From Arthrobacter sp. Bi83 (lineage in GTDB: Bacteria > Actinomycetota > Actinomycetes > Actinomycetales > Micrococcaceae), in contig NZ_CAKKLY010000005.1 of the NCBI RefSeq assembly GCF_918698095.1, positions 62,001 through 126,000 on the forward strand: a stretch of DNA of 64,000 nt, read 5' to 3'. A program made the translations under genes and the position numbers. Below the pieces are notes generated by a model. It ran no database searches. It saw only the letters and a program-made list of their open reading frames with translations, and was not told the origin of the DNA. Each line of letters opens with the position of its first letter. Position 1 is the stretch's first letter. Shown here in pieces: positions 50,640 to 59,443 of the stretch.

Positions 50640-51452
50640 ATGGTGGGTTCGTTCAAGGGAATCCTCTACCCTGCCCGGCTTCCCACGTTTCACCGTGTGC
50701 CCGCGCCCGAGTCCATCACAAACCTGGTGCAGTGGTTTTGGATCCCCGAATGGGACATTGAGCCAGGGCACACGTCACGCCAGCACGTGATCGCGTTCCC
50801 GACGTCCAACCTTGTGGTTCAGAAGGATCTCGTTGAGTTCGCAGGCCCAACTACCCGTCGAACACATCGCGATCTCACGGGCCGAGGCTGGGCGGTTGGT
50901 GCACTCCTGCGTCCCGCACTCGTTCCGCGTTTCACGGATGATCCGGGGAGCCTGCGGGATGCCACGCTGCCACTACCGCTCGAGGATCTGCATGCCTCCG
51001 TGTCGGAGGCGATGAGCAGGACCGAACCACGGGAACGTCGACAACGCGCGGTGGAGGCTTTCACTGGCTGGCTAAAAGCGCAGAGTCCAGAGGTGTCAGA
51101 GGAGGGCGTTCTTGCCAACGCGATGATGGACATTACCGGACGATGCACCGACGTAACCCGTATTGAAGACGTTGCGGCACGTCTGTTCGTCTCGCCGAGA
51201 ACCCTTCAACGGGTGGCGAGGAAGTACATTGGCCTGAGCCCGTCCGCGCTCATCCGAAGACGCCGCCTCCAAGAGGCCGCCGACCGGTCACGGACCGACC
51301 CGTCGGCGGACCTCGCGACGATAGCCGCCGAACTCGGCTATGCCGATCATGCCCATCTGACGAACGACTTCCAAAAGACCCTGGGATTCACGCCAAGCAC
51401 GTACCGGCGATCCGTCGTCCTGGACCAAGCGCGGAGCACGTCGTCGCGTTAG
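50640..51452 (+). CDS. AraC-family transcriptional regulator
   Basis: A 270-residue protein whose C-terminal third has the AraC helix-turn-helix pair (VAARLFVSPRTLQRVARKYI and LATIAAELGYADHAHLTNDF, then FQKTLGFTPSTYRRS). The N-terminal half lacks a clear cupin motif. The ATG at 50640 is better than that at 50622 because AAGGAG lies upstream of it. Divergent from the VOC protein. Activates or represses an unknown target. Confidence 0.85.
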   Translation: MVGSFKGILYPARLPTFHRVPAPESITNLVQWFWIPEWDIEPGHTSRQHVIAFPTSNLVVQKDLVEFAGPTTRRTHRDLTGRGWAVGALLRPALVPRFTDDPGSLRDATLPLPLEDLHASVSEAMSRTEPRERRQRAVEAFTGWLKAQSPEVSEEGVLANAMMDITGRCTDVTRIEDVAARLFVSPRTLQRVARKYIGLSPSALIRRRRLQEAADRSRTDPSADLATIAAELGYADHAHLTNDFQKTLGFTPSTYRRSVVLDQARSTSSR

Positions 51453-51485
51453 CATTTCTCCCAACACGTCTGACCAGTAGGGCCC

Positions 51486-51656
51486 ATGCCGCACATCGTT
51501 GACTTCAAGAACGCCATGCTGCGGCCGCCCGACGGACTGGCCGCGTACGGCTACGGGCTTGTAGGCGACATCGGTCAGTACGAGCACGTCTGGCGCATGG
51601 TGTATGTGCTCGGTCCGGAGGGGATCATCGTGTCCCTGGCCGAGCGGATCGGCTGA
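51486..51656 (+). pseudogene. Remnant: C-terminal piece of a VOC/glyoxalase protein
   Basis: The 56-codon frame ends with YEHVWRMVYVLGPEGIIVSL and AERIG, the typical last strand of VOC proteins with the metal-binding glutamate. No N-terminal half is present and no clear ribosome site. It may be a leftover of a deleted gene downstream of the AraC-type gene. Confidence 0.6.
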
Positions 51657-51681
51657 CCGCTGTCCGGAGCTGGGGTCCGGG

Positions 51682-52026
51682 TTATCCACGGCTGGAATGG
51701 TGCGCGGACCCCACGAAGATCAGGGCTTCACGGGTCAGGGACAGCCATGACTCCTCATCGTCGGCAGTGACGGTAAGCCACTCCTTCATCGCCCGGCCCT
51801 TGCCGGCGTCGAACGGTTCACCGGCCCCGGACCCGATCAGCGCGGTGACGCGATCATGTGGCAGCTTCACGACAAGCCGGTTTCCGGCAATCATCGCGAA
51901 AATCGAGCCGTTGACCTTCAGTGCGGACGAACCGAACCCTCGGCGTCCCGGTTCACCCGGCACCATTACCCCTGGGCTGGCCCTGAATTCGTCCGCCAGC
52001 GCGTGGAACCGCTCCTCGGGAAGCAT
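51682..52026 (-). CDS. TfoX N-terminal-like domain protein
   Basis: A 114-residue protein with the small alpha/beta domain of TfoX/YjbR-type proteins: SMLPEERFHALADEFRASPG, GFGSSALKVNGSIFAMIAG and VKLPHDRVTALIGSGAGEPF. The ATG at 52026 follows GGGAGG about 14 bases upstream, which is loose. The upstream open frame is non-coding. Function unknown. Confidence 0.75.
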   Translation of the reverse strand: MLPEERFHALADEFRASPGVMVPGEPGRRGFGSSALKVNGSIFAMIAGNRLVVKLPHDRVTALIGSGAGEPFDAGKGRAMKEWLTVTADDEESWLSLTREALIFVGSAHHSSRG

Positions 52027-52134
52027 GGAATCATCGTCCCTCCCCCGGACCCCGGGGAACAACCCCCTGACCGAGCTGGCCATGCCGGGCCAGCGTTGAC
52101 GGTCAGGGGCCGGACGCTGTGCGACGATGACGGA

Positions 52135-53001
52135 ATGGAACCGACCACGGAAGTACTGCGTTATGCCGCCTTTACCACCACCCCCGACGGCGGAAATCCG
52201 GCGGGAGTTGTCCTGGATGCAACCCGCCTCGACGACGCCCGGATGCAGGCCATCGCGGCCGACATCGGATATGCGGAAACGGTCTTTGTCACCGAGCCGA
52301 CGGTTGACGGAGACTTTCGCCGAAACCGTGTCCGGTACTTCTCCCCGATTGCCGAGGTGCCGTTTTGCGGCCATGCCACTATCGCTTTGGCCGTCGCGCT
52401 GTCAGGTCGTGACGGCACGGGGACCTTTATCTTCGACACGGCGGTGGGACCTGTCACGATCGAGACTGCAGGCAAGGGCGCAGCGGTGACGGCATGCTTC
52501 ACAAGCGTTGAGCCGCGAGTAGCCGAGTTCCCCGACGCTGTTCTGACCACCCTGCTCGACTTGCTCGGCGTGGGCCAGGACGAACTCCACCCTGAGTACC
52601 CTCCGATGATCGCTTTTGCCGGTAACTGGCATCCCATTCTCGTCTTCGCAGAACGACAGACGTTTGACTCATTCGTTTTCGACCCAGATCCCATGCGCAC
52701 GCTGATGGATGCCCAGAACTGGGCCGGCACCGTCACGACGCTCTGCGAGATTGGACCGGGCGAGTACGACTCGCGCAACCTCTTCCCGGTGGGCACCATC
52801 ACCGAAGATCCGGCGACCGGTTCGGCTGCCGCTGCCTTCGGCGGATACCTCCAAATGCTTTCACTCGTGAAGCCGCCCAGCCGCGTCGTACTGCACCAGG
52901 GCAGCCATGTCGGCCGCGCAAGCGTGCTCACTGTCGACATTCCTCCGTCCGGCGGGATTATCGTGAGCGGTGAAGCCGTCGAGATCTCTCGAATCGTATG
53001 A
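52135..53001 (+). CDS. PhzF-family isomerase
   Basis: A 288-residue PhzF-like protein: FTTTPDGGNPAGVVLDATRL at the start, the catalytic Glu in IGYAETVFV, RYFSPIAEVPFCGHATIALA and a C-terminal EDPATGSAAAAFGGYL. PhzF relatives are isomerases with two similar domains; in Streptomyces and Pseudomonas some serve phenazine synthesis but most have unknown substrates. No phenazine genes lie nearby. Confidence 0.88.
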   Translation: MEPTTEVLRYAAFTTTPDGGNPAGVVLDATRLDDARMQAIAADIGYAETVFVTEPTVDGDFRRNRVRYFSPIAEVPFCGHATIALAVALSGRDGTGTFIFDTAVGPVTIETAGKGAAVTACFTSVEPRVAEFPDAVLTTLLDLLGVGQDELHPEYPPMIAFAGNWHPILVFAERQTFDSFVFDPDPMRTLMDAQNWAGTVTTLCEIGPGEYDSRNLFPVGTITEDPATGSAAAAFGGYLQMLSLVKPPSRVVLHQGSHVGRASVLTVDIPPSGGIIVSGEAVEISRIV

Positions 53002-53064
53002 GCCGGCCTTGAGCTAATCCACGCGGGACTGCAGTGCCCCTGGACCAGGCTGCTGCCGACAGTT

Positions 53065-53229
53065 TAGCCGGCAGACCCGAGAGACTCCCCTCCCCTGCGG
53101 CAGTCGCTCGCGGCAGCATCGGAAACCCTTCCCGGCGTGTGCCGGGAAGCCAAGTACCTGGCGAAACGGCTGGCCGCCACCCGGGCTCCGCAGGACGAAG
53201 CGGAGGTCCAGAGCAGGCTGGCGGCATAA
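53065..53229 (+). pseudogene. Possible protein tail, unidentified
   Basis: Between the PhzF and small membrane protein genes a plus-strand frame reads LRQSLAAASETLPGVCREAK and YLAKRLAATRAPQDEAEVQS before a stop. It looks like the end of an alpha-helical protein but has no start codon with a ribosome site. A nine-base-pair hairpin at 53132-53152 lies inside. It might be a remnant or a small RNA; I cannot decide. Confidence 0.3.
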
Positions 53230-53327
53230 ACGTAACGCACGTGGACACATCCGCGTCCCTGGTCGACCAAGGTCTGGGCCCAGCCCCGGCCGACCCGGGG
53301 CCTCCGGCCGCGCGGGATAATGGAAGC

Positions 53328-53651
53328 ATGACCGATCAGCATGAGGACCGGGACCCGTGGGAAGAGTTCGACCGGCTCAAACCCGCAGGCCCCGACCGCG
53401 TCGCGGGACTACCCGGAGGCCAGCCACTGGGCTTTGGCTTCCGCACCGGCGTGCGCAGTGCAAAGGTGGCCTTCGGGTTCGCCGTGTACGCCCTGGTCCT
53501 TGGAACCGTGCTGGTCCTCACCGGCGCGATTGTGTTCACCGCCAAGGGGCAGTGGCCGTTGCTTGGACTGATGGTGCTGATCGAGGCCGTCTTCGTCTTT
53601 GCCTTCAGCCGGCTGGTGCGCCAGGCGCGGAACCGGCGCTCCGCCCAGTAG
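53328..53651 (+). CDS. Small two-helix membrane protein
   Basis: A 107-residue protein with an acidic cytoplasmic N-terminus and two membrane segments (VAFGFAVYALVLGTVLVLTG and WPLLGLMVLIEAVFVFAFSR), ending in a basic tail. The ATG follows GGATAATGG. Similar small proteins occur widely in Arthrobacter-like genomes without assigned role. It is followed by the phosphatase gene. Confidence 0.7.
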   Translation: MTDQHEDRDPWEEFDRLKPAGPDRVAGLPGGQPLGFGFRTGVRSAKVAFGFAVYALVLGTVLVLTGAIVFTAKGQWPLLGLMVLIEAVFVFAFSRLVRQARNRRSAQ

Positions 53652-53767
53652 CCGGAACCCGGCCGCAGGACCCCGGTTCCATGCTCGCACTGGTAACTGC
53701 CGCCGTCGGCCTGCCGGCTGGCGGAAGATGGCGGGAAGCCTGCCGCCGTCAAGGCAGAATGGAAACC

Positions 53768-54352
53768 ATGACCCTTACGACCTTCGCCCTCGTCCGCCAT
53801 GGCCAGACCGACTGGAATGCACAGCGCCGGCTGCAGGGATCCACCGACATTCCGCTGAACGACGTCGGCCGCGGCCAGGCGCGCGATGCCGTCGCCGCCC
53901 TGTCCGGCTACGAGTGGGATGCGATCGTGTCCTCGCCCCTAAGCCGTGCCGCGGAAACCGCCGACCTGATCGCCGCCGGGCTCGGGCTCAGCGTAGCCCG
54001 GCGGGTGCCGGAGCTCACCGAGCGCAGCTTCGGACCCGCGGAGGGCCTGCAGGACGGTCCTGAACTGGACAGACTTCGCATCCCCGATGGTTTCCGCGGC
54101 GCAGAAAGCGAGGACGAGGCAGCCAGCCGCGGGCTGGCCTCCCTGGAAGCGCTGGCTGAGGAGTTCCGCGGCCGCCGCGTCCTGGTGGTCGCCCACGGCA
54201 CGCTCATCCGCGTGAGCCTCAGCCGCGCCATCGGCCGCACCCTGCCAAGCATCGACAACGCCGTGCTCAACCTGGCCCACCACCATGCCATTGACGGCTG
54301 GCAGCTTGAGTATCTGAACGGCGAGCCGGTGATGGTGGCTGCCGGTACCTGA
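53768..54352 (+). CDS. Histidine phosphatase family protein
   Basis: A 194-residue protein with the phosphohistidine motif LVRHGQTDWN (residues 8-17), AIVSSPLSRAAETADLIAAG and the second catalytic histidine in VLVVAHGTLIRV. Members dephosphorylate small phosphate esters, for example phosphoglycerate or cobalamin precursors. The ATG at 53768 has a modest GGAAACC ribosome site. It follows the small membrane protein after a 116-base gap. Confidence 0.88.
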   Translation: MTLTTFALVRHGQTDWNAQRRLQGSTDIPLNDVGRGQARDAVAALSGYEWDAIVSSPLSRAAETADLIAAGLGLSVARRVPELTERSFGPAEGLQDGPELDRLRIPDGFRGAESEDEAASRGLASLEALAEEFRGRRVLVVAHGTLIRVSLSRAIGRTLPSIDNAVLNLAHHHAIDGWQLEYLNGEPVMVAAGT

Positions 54353-54416
54353 CCGGCTTTGCGCGGCTGCATCGACCGGGCACGACCCGGCTGGCGTTAA
54401 GCCAACTTCTGTCTCC

Positions 54417-55781
54417 CTACGCCGCCTTGCGCTCCCGCCACAGCAGCGACACCACGAACGTCACTCCGCTCAGCACCAGCATCACCAAAACGATGCGGCC
54501 CCAGTTCTCCTGGTTCACCCCGGTGCCGTAAAAGATGCCGATCATCACGGTGGCACTGATGGCGCCGACGTACCGGCAGGTCTGGAAGATCCCGGCGGCC
54601 ACTCCCCTGTCCTCCGGCGCGGCGGAGAGGTAGAGCCCCTGGTTGGAGGCGATGCTGACTGAGCCGTACGGCACGCCCATCAACGCTGTCAGCACCAGCA
54701 CGAGCAGGATTGCGAACGACGCCGTCAGCAGCCAGAGTGCCGCTGCCGCCACCGCCAGAAGTACGACGCCGGCGATCAGCACCCGCCGCACACCGAACCG
54801 GTCGATGGCGCGCACCGCGAGCGGAGTGATGACTACCGACATGGCTGCGAGCGGCAGCATCAGCACGCCCACCAGGCCGGGGTTGTAGCCCGCGGCCTCC
54901 TGCAGCAATTGGGGCAGGCCGAAGAATGCGAAGTAGTAGACCCCGCTGAACACCGTGAAGCCCAGATACACCAGCAGCAGCGGACGGTTCCTGCCGAGCA
55001 GCCGCAGGTCCAGAAACGGCCTGCCGAAGCTCAGCTCGCGCCAGGCGAACAGCACGGCCAGCAGCATGGCGCCGCCCAGCAGCCACCAGCGGAACCCGGG
55101 CAATGCATTCAGGAGCCCCATCAGCAGCAGCACCATGGCGCCCACGAACGCGAGGATGCCGGGGATGTCCGAGTCACGCACCAGGGTGGCCACGCTGCCC
55201 TGCTCCCGCGGCTCGTCCGCGGGTGCGACCTTCCGGACGATAAGCAGGGCGGCCAGCGCCAGCGGCACGTTGATCAGGAACAGCGCTTGCCAGCCCACCA
55301 GGCTCACCAGCAGCCCGCCCACCACCGGGCCCACCGCTGCCCCGGATGTGTTGGCCATCTGAATGCGGCCCAGCGGCCGGGTGGAGGTTGAGTTCGCCTG
55401 CCGGGCCAGCGCACCGACCATGACGACGGCGCTCGGGTATGCGGTCGCCGTCCCCAGCGCCATCAGGGCGCGGGCGATGCAGACGAACACGAAGTTGGGC
55501 GAGAAGGGCGCCAGCGCGCAGGTCACCGCCACCAGCGCCATGCCCAGCATGAAGAGCTTCCGTGGCCCGAACCTGTCGGCGAGCCTGCCCATCAGCGGCT
55601 GGCCCGCGGCCGAGGTGATGTAGAAGGCGGTGATCACCCAGGTGACCGTGGCGACGTCGAGCCTGAAATCCTCGCGCAGGACCACCAGGGCGACGGCGAT
55701 CATTGACGAGTTCAGGGGGTTTAGCGATGTGCCCAGGCTGAGGCCGGCCACGGCGAGGCCGGTGCGGGAAGAGTTGCTCAC
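54417..55781 (-). CDS. MFS exporter, DHA2/EmrB-like
   Basis: A 454-residue protein with about twelve to fourteen helices: NSSMIAVALVVLREDFRLDV in the first helix, AGQPLMGRLADRFGPRKLFM in loop 2-3 and a motif GAAVGPVVGGLLVSLVGWQA. DHA2 exporters expel drugs and organic cations with protons. A GTG at 55781 is chosen because GGGGAAG precedes it. The longer upstream frame overlaps the divergent gene and is not coding. Confidence 0.85.
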   Translation of the reverse strand: MSNSSRTGLAVAGLSLGTSLNPLNSSMIAVALVVLREDFRLDVATVTWVITAFYITSAAGQPLMGRLADRFGPRKLFMLGMALVAVTCALAPFSPNFVFVCIARALMALGTATAYPSAVVMVGALARQANSTSTRPLGRIQMANTSGAAVGPVVGGLLVSLVGWQALFLINVPLALAALLIVRKVAPADEPREQGSVATLVRDSDIPGILAFVGAMVLLLMGLLNALPGFRWWLLGGAMLLAVLFAWRELSFGRPFLDLRLLGRNRPLLLVYLGFTVFSGVYYFAFFGLPQLLQEAAGYNPGLVGVLMLPLAAMSVVITPLAVRAIDRFGVRRVLIAGVVLLAVAAAALWLLTASFAILLVLVLTALMGVPYGSVSIASNQGLYLSAAPEDRGVAAGIFQTCRYVGAISATVMIGIFYGTGVNQENWGRIVLVMLVLSGVTFVVSLLWRERKAA

Positions 55782-56029
55782 GGCAACAGTCTTCCCCACA
55801 CGAGGGTTCCGCAACGAACTCTGTGAACGGGCGCGCCCGCGGACCCTCATTGCCGGTGGTGACCGACCAGCTCTGAACCGGATTAGCGTCTGGTGCTTCA
55901 TTGCCGTTTGAAGGCCCCGTGAGAGTATTCGGCTGTGAGTACTCGACGCGGGCCTTGAACATTCTTGCCTTGTGAGCCGACCGGGGCAGCAGTACCATCC
56001 CCTCACCTGATGGCTTCTGGAAGTGGGCA

Positions 56030-57115
56030 ATGATGCTCGATACGGCGCACACCACACGAGCGGGCGCACTCCGCGACCTCGTCACAGAACTCCTGGGACT
56101 GTGGCTGCTGCTGGCAGTCTTCCTTGACGGATGGGCGCACCTGAACCTGCCCAGCCTGGAGACGTTCTTCACGCCGTGGCACGCAGCCCTCTACTCCGGC
56201 ATGCTGGCGACGGCGGCGTGGACCGCCGTCGTGATCTGGCGCAACCGGGTGCCCGGGCAGCCTCTCGCGAAGGCTGTTCCGGCCGGCTACCGGGGAACCG
56301 TCGTGGGGCTCATCCTCTTCGCTGTCGCCGGCAGCCTGGACCTGCTGTGGCACGAGCTCCTGGGCATCGAGGTCTCGCTGGATGCCCTGGTCAGCCCCAC
56401 CCACCTGCTGCTGGGCTTCAGCCTCTTCCTCATCCTGGGCACCGGCGTCCGGAGCGCCCGGGCGACCAGCCCCTCCGGGAACGTGGCGTGGACCCCGGCG
56501 GCGCTGTTCGCCGTCGTACTGATGACCGGGCTGGGGGCGTTCTTCCTGATTTACGTCTCCGTCTTCGTTCGGCCGGGGCCAACGGCCCTCTTCACCCCGA
56601 CACCGTTCGGCAGCCCCGGACGCAACCAGTCGGAGATGCCGGTGGTCATCACCCTGGCAAGTTACCTGCTGACCACGGCACTGATCATTGCTCCGTTCCT
56701 CTTCACGCTCTCCACGGCGAAGCGCCCTGCCCGCGGGGTCGTCACCATGCTGGTGGCCGCTGCAGCGTGGCTGCCCGTGGTGATGGTGGGCCTGCACCCC
56801 TTTGCGATCGCCGGAGCAGTGGGAGCCACGGTGGCCGCCGTCGTCGCTGACCTGCTCCTTGCCCGGGTGCCAGAACCCTGGCTTCGCCGGCGGCTGCCCG
56901 CGATCACCGCAGGAACCGCGGCGCTGCTGTGGACGGGCCAGCTCGTCGCCTTCGCGGTGACCGATGCCATCCGCTGGCCGGTTTCGCTGTGGCTGGGTGC
57001 TGTGGTGCTGAGCGCAGCGGAGGCCGCAGGCCTCGCCCTCCTCAGTTCCTGGAGTCCTGCTCGTTCCGCAACGGAGACTGCCGCACAAGGCAGTCCCGCC
57101 GCGGACGCACTGTGA
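56030..57115 (+). CDS. Polytopic membrane protein of unknown function
   Basis: The 361-residue protein has nine or ten predicted membrane helices with no recognised transporter motif: LLGLWLLLAVFLDGWAHLN, LLLGFSLFLILGTGVRSARA, TGLGAFFLIYVSVFVRPGP, SYLLTTALIIAPFLFTLSTA, and later IRWPVSLWLGAVVLSAAEAA. Two charged, Pro-rich loops lie between. A decayed, partly inverted copy is at 11783-12503, showing the gene was once duplicated. The ATG lacks a strong ribosome site. Function unknown. Confidence 0.8.
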   Translation: MMLDTAHTTRAGALRDLVTELLGLWLLLAVFLDGWAHLNLPSLETFFTPWHAALYSGMLATAAWTAVVIWRNRVPGQPLAKAVPAGYRGTVVGLILFAVAGSLDLLWHELLGIEVSLDALVSPTHLLLGFSLFLILGTGVRSARATSPSGNVAWTPAALFAVVLMTGLGAFFLIYVSVFVRPGPTALFTPTPFGSPGRNQSEMPVVITLASYLLTTALIIAPFLFTLSTAKRPARGVVTMLVAAAAWLPVVMVGLHPFAIAGAVGATVAAVVADLLLARVPEPWLRRRLPAITAGTAALLWTGQLVAFAVTDAIRWPVSLWLGAVVLSAAEAAGLALLSSWSPARSATETAAQGSPAADAL

Positions 57116-57119
57116 GGGA

Positions 57120-57536
57120 CTATTCAGGGATTGCGCCGACCTGCTGCATGAGCCTCAAGTTGTCCGTGGTTCCCCAGTGCTCGGCCACCTTGCCGTCCTC
57201 GACGCGAATTATGTCAGTGGTGCCAAATTCGACGCTCCTGCCCGTTGCTGCCATGCCGGCCATCTCGCCTCGATGCGTACCCGTGAGAATTACGTGGCAG
57301 GCCTCCATGTTTCCGCCGGCCACGGAAGCCTCGATGGTCTTAACCTTGATATCCGGGAACGCCGTCCGGATCGCGTCCACGAAGTACCGGACCCCATCCT
57401 TGCCCGGCGGTTGCCCTGGGAGAGCCTCTTCGTGATCGATGTAGTTGTCCGTCGCCAGCTCATCAATGAGATTGAGATTTCCGCCCTCGATTATCTCCCT
57501 GTAAAAACGTTCTATCAGTCCAGCCCCGTCAGCCAT
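57120..57536 (-). CDS. SnoaL-like protein (ester cyclase group)
   Basis: A 138-residue alpha+beta protein: FYREIIEGGNLNLIDELATD, GVRYFVDAIRTAFPDIKVKT and the end RVEDGKVAEHWGTTDNLRLM. The ATG at 57536 is preferred for the GGAGGAG six bases upstream. SnoaL proteins are small cyclases or dehydratases. This one shares the strand and fold with the next gene, so the two are probably co-transcribed. Confidence 0.82.
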   Translation of the reverse strand: MADGAGLIERFYREIIEGGNLNLIDELATDNYIDHEEALPGQPPGKDGVRYFVDAIRTAFPDIKVKTIEASVAGGNMEACHVILTGTHRGEMAGMAATGRSVEFGTTDIIRVEDGKVAEHWGTTDNLRLMQQVGAIPE

Positions 57537-57587
57537 TTTCGTCTCCTCCATATCGTGAAACCGTTCAAAACTGCCCCCCGGGTGCAC

Positions 57588-58022
57588 TTAGGTCCCGGGC
57601 AGCAGGCCCAACTGACCCATCAGGGCTGCCACGTCCGGATGGGCAGTGAACGTCGCGATCTTGCCGTCCTTCACGGTGGCAAAGTACGTGCCCGTTCCGG
57701 TTACTGCTCTGCCGGTCGCCGGGATCTCCCGGCCACCCATCATCAGCGGCCCGGTATTAGTTCCAGTGAACACAATTTCCGCAGCCACCTTGTCATCGCT
57801 CACCACCCTGTTGGTGGTCTTGGAACGCATGTCCGGAAACGCCGAAAACCAAGCTTCCATGTAGGACTGCACCTGGTCGCGGGAGCGGAAGGGCTCCGGA
57901 GCGGAAACATCGGAAAACGTAAAATCCTCGGCCAACAGGCTGGCAAATCCAGCCGCATCATGCTGGTCCCACGCGGCCATCCCGCGGTCATCAACCTGCT
58001 CAACATCAGCGATCGACATCAC
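57588..58022 (-). CDS. SnoaL-like protein
   Basis: A 143 to 144-residue paralogue of its downstream neighbour in fold: AAWDQHDAAGFASLLAEDFT, RDQVQSYMEAWFSAFPDMRS and a FATVKDGKIATFTAHPDVAA strand near the end. A start at GTG 58022 or ATG 58019 follows AAGGAGG. The two genes are separated by 51 bases and have diverged clearly. Confidence 0.82.
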   Translation of the reverse strand: MMSIADVEQVDDRGMAAWDQHDAAGFASLLAEDFTFSDVSAPEPFRSRDQVQSYMEAWFSAFPDMRSKTTNRVVSDDKVAAEIVFTGTNTGPLMMGGREIPATGRAVTGTGTYFATVKDGKIATFTAHPDVAALMGQLGLLPGT

Positions 58023-58253
58023 ACATCTCCTCCTTGAAATGTCTTGATGCGCCTCATCGTAGGCCGTTCAATACGGGAGTCAATGGCCCGGCGAAACCCC
58101 TCGCAACGGCCTCATCGGCAGCCCGCCGGCATGGTCAGCACACCTGTTAACCTCCAATCCAACTCCCCGCACACAGGCGTCCACGTGGCTTCCATACTGT
58201 GGACGGGTCGGCGGCTCAGCGCCGGCCACCGTCTTCCAGGAGGAACCATCACC

Positions 58254-59318
58254 ATGCGCACAGTCCTGACCGCAGCGGCCGCCGTCGCCCTCTTCACCTC
58301 GCTGGCGAGCCCCGCCGTCGCCGCCCCGAACGCCGACGCCGGCACGCCGTCGTCGAACGCTGCAGGCACCGCCGCCCCTATCAAGACCACGGAGCGCAAC
58401 GGCTCCTTTGACCTGCAGGCCCACCGCGGGGGCCGCGGCGAGTGGACCGAGGAATCCCTGGCCGCGTTCGCCAACTCGCTAAAGCTGGGTGTGAGCACGC
58501 TGGAGCTGGACACCCACCTAACCGACGACGGCAAGGTGATCGTCTGGCACGACGACACCATCCAGGCGGACAAGTGCGCGGACACCGCGCCGGCCACCCC
58601 GGGCGATGCCGAGTTCCCGTATGTCGGCGACCGTGTGGCCGAGCTGTCGCTGGCCCAGATCAAGACGCTGAACTGCGGTTTCAAGCAGCTGGCCGGCTAC
58701 CCGGAGCAGCAGGTGATCGAGGGCAACCGGATCGCCGAACTCAAGGACGTCTTCCAGCTGGTGCGCGACTACGGCGCCAAGAAGGTCCGCTTCAACGTAG
58801 AGACCAAGGTGGAGGACGGCAAGGCCGGCGGCGAAGGCTCGGTGGCGCTCACCAAGGCCGTGGTCACCGAGATCTACATGGCGGGCATGTCCGCCCGCAC
58901 CACCGTGCAGTCGTTCGACTGGTCCACGCTGAACTACACCAAGAAGATCGCCCCGCAGCTTCCCCTCGTGGCCCTCTCCAGCGGCGACGCGTGGCTGCAG
59001 GTGGGCAAGCCCGGCGCCGCGCCCGAGCTCGGCGGCATCGACATCGACGACTACGACGGCTCCCTGGCCAAGGCAGCCAAGGCGCAGGGCTACGACGTCA
59101 TCTCCCCCACGTTCCGCTCTGTCACCCCGCAGATGATCGCCGACGCGCACGAGTTCGGCCTGCCCGTCATCCCGTGGACCGTCAACACCACCGCGGACAT
59201 GGCACGCCTCATGGACCTCGGCGTGGACGGCATCATCACCGACTACCCCACCCGCCTGCGTGCGCTCATGGACCAGCGCGGGCTGAAGCTGCCGAAGGCA
59301 TACGCGCCTGTCGCATAG
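58254..59318 (+). CDS. Secreted glycerophosphodiester phosphodiesterase
   Basis: A 354-residue protein with a signal peptide (MRTVLTAAAAVALFTSLASP, cleavage after AVAA about residue 24) and the GDPD barrel: DLQAHRGGRGEWTEESLAAF (catalytic His and Glu), STLELDTHLTDDGKVIVWHD (Glu/Asp metal ligands), RFNVETKV and LGVDGIITDYP. It hydrolyses glycerophosphodiesters outside the cell to glycerol 3-phosphate and alcohols. The ATG at 58254 follows AGGAGG by nine bases. A terminator follows. Confidence 0.93.
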   Translation: MRTVLTAAAAVALFTSLASPAVAAPNADAGTPSSNAAGTAAPIKTTERNGSFDLQAHRGGRGEWTEESLAAFANSLKLGVSTLELDTHLTDDGKVIVWHDDTIQADKCADTAPATPGDAEFPYVGDRVAELSLAQIKTLNCGFKQLAGYPEQQVIEGNRIAELKDVFQLVRDYGAKKVRFNVETKVEDGKAGGEGSVALTKAVVTEIYMAGMSARTTVQSFDWSTLNYTKKIAPQLPLVALSSGDAWLQVGKPGAAPELGGIDIDDYDGSLAKAAKAQGYDVISPTFRSVTPQMIADAHEFGLPVIPWTVNTTADMARLMDLGVDGIITDYPTRLRALMDQRGLKLPKAYAPVA

Positions 59319-59340
59319 CTTTTACAGCCACAACGCACGA

Positions 59341-59374
59341 CGGCGGGTCGTCCCCTTTCGGGGGCGGCCCGCCG
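59341..59374 (+). terminator. Hairpin terminator after the GDPD gene
   Basis: 15-bp arms with two G-T wobbles around a four-base TTTC loop, about 22 bases past the stop. Confidence 0.7.
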
Positions 59375-59443
59375 ACTTGTCTCCTCAACGCCGCCACATC
59401 AACGGCTGGGCGCGCTGAGGATCGCAGACCCCTCAGGCGTGGC

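Noticed and set aside
53132..53152. Riboswitch in the 53.1 kb gap
   Set aside because: A perfect hairpin is visible, but none of the conserved riboswitch cores I know matches, and the following gene is a small membrane protein with no metabolite link.
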